NCBI GenBank assembly: GCA_013433145.1
Contig: CM024174.1
Span: 10,607,484-10,671,483, forward strand
Reading direction: 5' to 3'
Origin: Ascaris suum
Lineage: Eukaryota > Nematoda > Chromadorea > Rhabditida > Ascarididae
Length of the DNA: 64,000 nt
The position numbers and the translations under genes are program-made. This document shows positions 62,447 through 64,000 of the stretch, piece after piece. The first letter of the stretch is position 1; each line of letters opens with the position of its first letter. The notes beneath the pieces were generated by a model that worked only from the letters and a program-made list of their open reading frames with translations, made no database searches and had not been told where the DNA came from.

Positions 62447-63632
62447 GTGAGATGTTTACCTCTTTCTTAAAGTTTTATTAAGTAAAGAAAGAATTCAATC
62501 CTTCGCAACTATTTATGCCATATTGGAGGGTTTTGAAAAAAGCACTCCAAGTATAGCATGAGGCTCGTATCTGATGCAGCCGCTAATTTTTGCTCTATAA
62601 GGGGATTTCACTGTTTTATGGCCACATGGGCAATGATTCACTGAAATATATTTATGAACCAATGTTTTCATTAGGTGAGGTTGCCGTTCCAAAACCAGTG
62701 TTACGGATATTTTCGAATCCAAAAACGTTCTGACAATAGACAAGATGGTGTTTTATAATGAAGTATTATCAAAGCAGGTAGTGTTCGTTTAATATAAAGG
62801 CTCCTTGGACACTTGCTCCCGACAGTTTTTTTTTTCTTTCTTTTTTTGATGATCTGCACAGTTTTAGACGTCCCAGAAAAGACACGTCATTGCAGAAACG
62901 GTGTCTCCGAAAATATTTGGCTTCAAAGGACCCGATCTCGTTTAGAACGAGTAGTCGGTGGTCTCTATGCCTGTTGCGAGACCAACTTTGTTTCTAGGTT
63001 ATTGAAAGTGGTTCATAGTGAAGTGTTTAGGAGATCTGTGGAAGCGTTGCGGTGCTTGTTAACAAAAGAAAAGATTTATCAAGATCAATCAATGTATTCG
63101 ACCTAGTGCTGTTGCTGGTCTGCTTCCATTTTCTGCTCTTCCCCGTTTTCGCCTCTAATTGCTCCCTCCCTCCTCCCCCTCCTTCCCATATTTCCTGACT
63201 TTTATTAAGTCCCCTTCATTGATTTCGATTTTCATTAGTGTTTGTTTGGGCTATCTTATTTCTTTTCAATGCATCTCTATTTTTCGCCACACTGTCTTAA
63301 ATATCAGACTTTTATTCACTTCAAAATTTTTGTATACTTCATTTGCCGTTTAGAATGGGTTATTCATTCTTCAACTGTTGCCATTTTCTGATTGTTCGTT
63401 GAAAGGTTTTTACCTTCACTACGGCCTTTGCTTAAGGTGACTGCTCTAGTTATTCGCCATCGTTCCATGTCAGTGTTGAATGAGAAGCCCGGCACAATAT
63501 ATACGGGGCTTTTGTTTCGGTGCACTTTTTGTTTCTTTCAGGACAAGGGTAAACCGGAAAGCGTTCGTAGCAGTAATATTGTAGCCGCGAAAGCTGTTGC
63601 CAATGCGGTTAGGACGAGCCTGGGACCAAAAG
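62375..63632 (+). CDS. cct-4: CCT/TRiC chaperonin subunit delta, N-terminal part (gene continues right)
   Basis: Encodes the delta subunit of the eight-subunit cytosolic chaperonin that folds actin, tubulin and other proteins using ATP. Two exons are visible, 62375-62446 and 63542-63632, joined in phase 0. Together they give 54 residues: a Ser/Ala/Gly-rich N-terminus, then [19 protein letters not shown] and RTSLGPKG. The first helix of the equatorial domain and the SLGPKG nucleotide-binding motif match CCT4 (DKPxxxRxSNIxAAKAVADA) better than other CCT subunits. Exon 2 ends in phase 1 at GTAGAG, and I see no third exon before base 64000. A single ATG precedes a good frame, and an AG acceptor lies ten bases upstream. 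About nine tenths of the usual 530-540 residues lie beyond the window. Confidence 0.93.
62447..63541 (+). other. cct-4: cct-4 intron 1
   Basis: 1.1 kb, T- and C-rich on the coding strand. The open stretches at 62813-63106, 63159-63353 and 63392 onward are intronic; the last runs into exon 2 by chance. Confidence 0.85.
63542..63632 (+). CDS. cct-4: cct-4 exon 2
   Basis: Starts after TTTCTTTCAG. 30 codons plus one base, containing [20 protein letters not shown], the conserved start of the equatorial ATPase domain. Confidence 0.95.
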
Positions 63633-64000
63633 GTAGAGATTCGTTTGATTCCTTTTTTTTCATTTTTATGACAGTCTCGGATTGACCACAGTTTGCTTTA
63701 CGTCTCTCTCACTCCACTTCCCCTGCTATGGCGCTTCTCACTGCCAATTTGTTGCCGTTATGTGAGGTCTAACCTCCTGATCTGACGAGGATTTATCCGA
63801 GTTGTTTGAGTAATTAGTGCGGTTCTAAAAAGTAATCATTTGTACTACAGCGAGAGGTGTTGATGATGTTCGAAGTTGTATGAATTAAGCGATCCTTGAC
63901 CTATACCGTCGATCCTGGCTTTTAGAAATTTTACTGTCTAGGAGTTGCACCATGGCGGTTAGTCTTCATCTCTCACCAATTCACAACATCCATTCACATT
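63633..64000 (+). other. cct-4: cct-4 intron 2 to right edge
   Basis: No sequence encoding the expected next motif (MDKMI or similar) is present, so the intron runs off the window. Confidence 0.7.

Noticed and set aside
63392..63685. 97-codon plus-strand frame covering cct-4 exon 2.
   Set aside because: Only 63542-63632 is coding; the rest is intron that happens to be open in the same frame.

Overview
The window looks like nuclear DNA from a nematode. It is AT-rich. The introns have TTTNAG-type acceptors. The first papilin exon follows a CTATTTCAG site in the right place for spliced-leader trans-splicing. The papilin has many cysteine-rich 'lagrin' repeats, as in C. elegans MIG-6. Introns of 0.24 to 9.5 kb and low gene density are unlike Caenorhabditis and fit a parasitic clade such as the filariae; the placement is inference.

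Bases 1-39811, minus strand, hold one large gene, a papilin (mig-6) orthologue. I reconstructed 32 coding exons by hand from splice sites, phase continuity and domain continuity; about 1,720 codons are in the window and the 3' end runs off the left edge. In protein order the model reads: signal peptide (exon 1); N-terminal segment with a furin-like RVKR site and the first TSP1 domain; ADAMTS-type cysteine-rich and spacer modules (exons 2-7); six more TSP1 domains (exons 7-14); eleven papilin/lagrin repeats (exons 15-21); seven Kunitz domains with Pro/Gln-rich linkers (exons 22-30); an acidic exon and a further linker exon (31-32). It should be a secreted extracellular-matrix glycoprotein of basement membranes. 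Three points stand out. Exon 25 is out of frame by one base at a CCC run. Failure to splice the exon 21 donor would give a stop just before the Kunitz block, so a short isoform is possible. Only the last Kunitz domain has a canonical Arg-Ala reactive-site pair, and it is also the only one split by an intron.

Bases 39812-62374 show no gene I can support. This stretch is AT-rich and carries long (AT)n arrays, a perfect 56-bp palindrome, and an element of about 830 bp bounded by 67-bp inverted repeats (60813-61644).

Bases 62375-64000, plus strand, hold the first two coding exons of cct-4, the delta subunit of the cytosolic chaperonin CCT/TRiC; the rest lies beyond the right edge. The two genes are divergently transcribed with about 22.5 kb between their start codons. 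They have no evident functional link.
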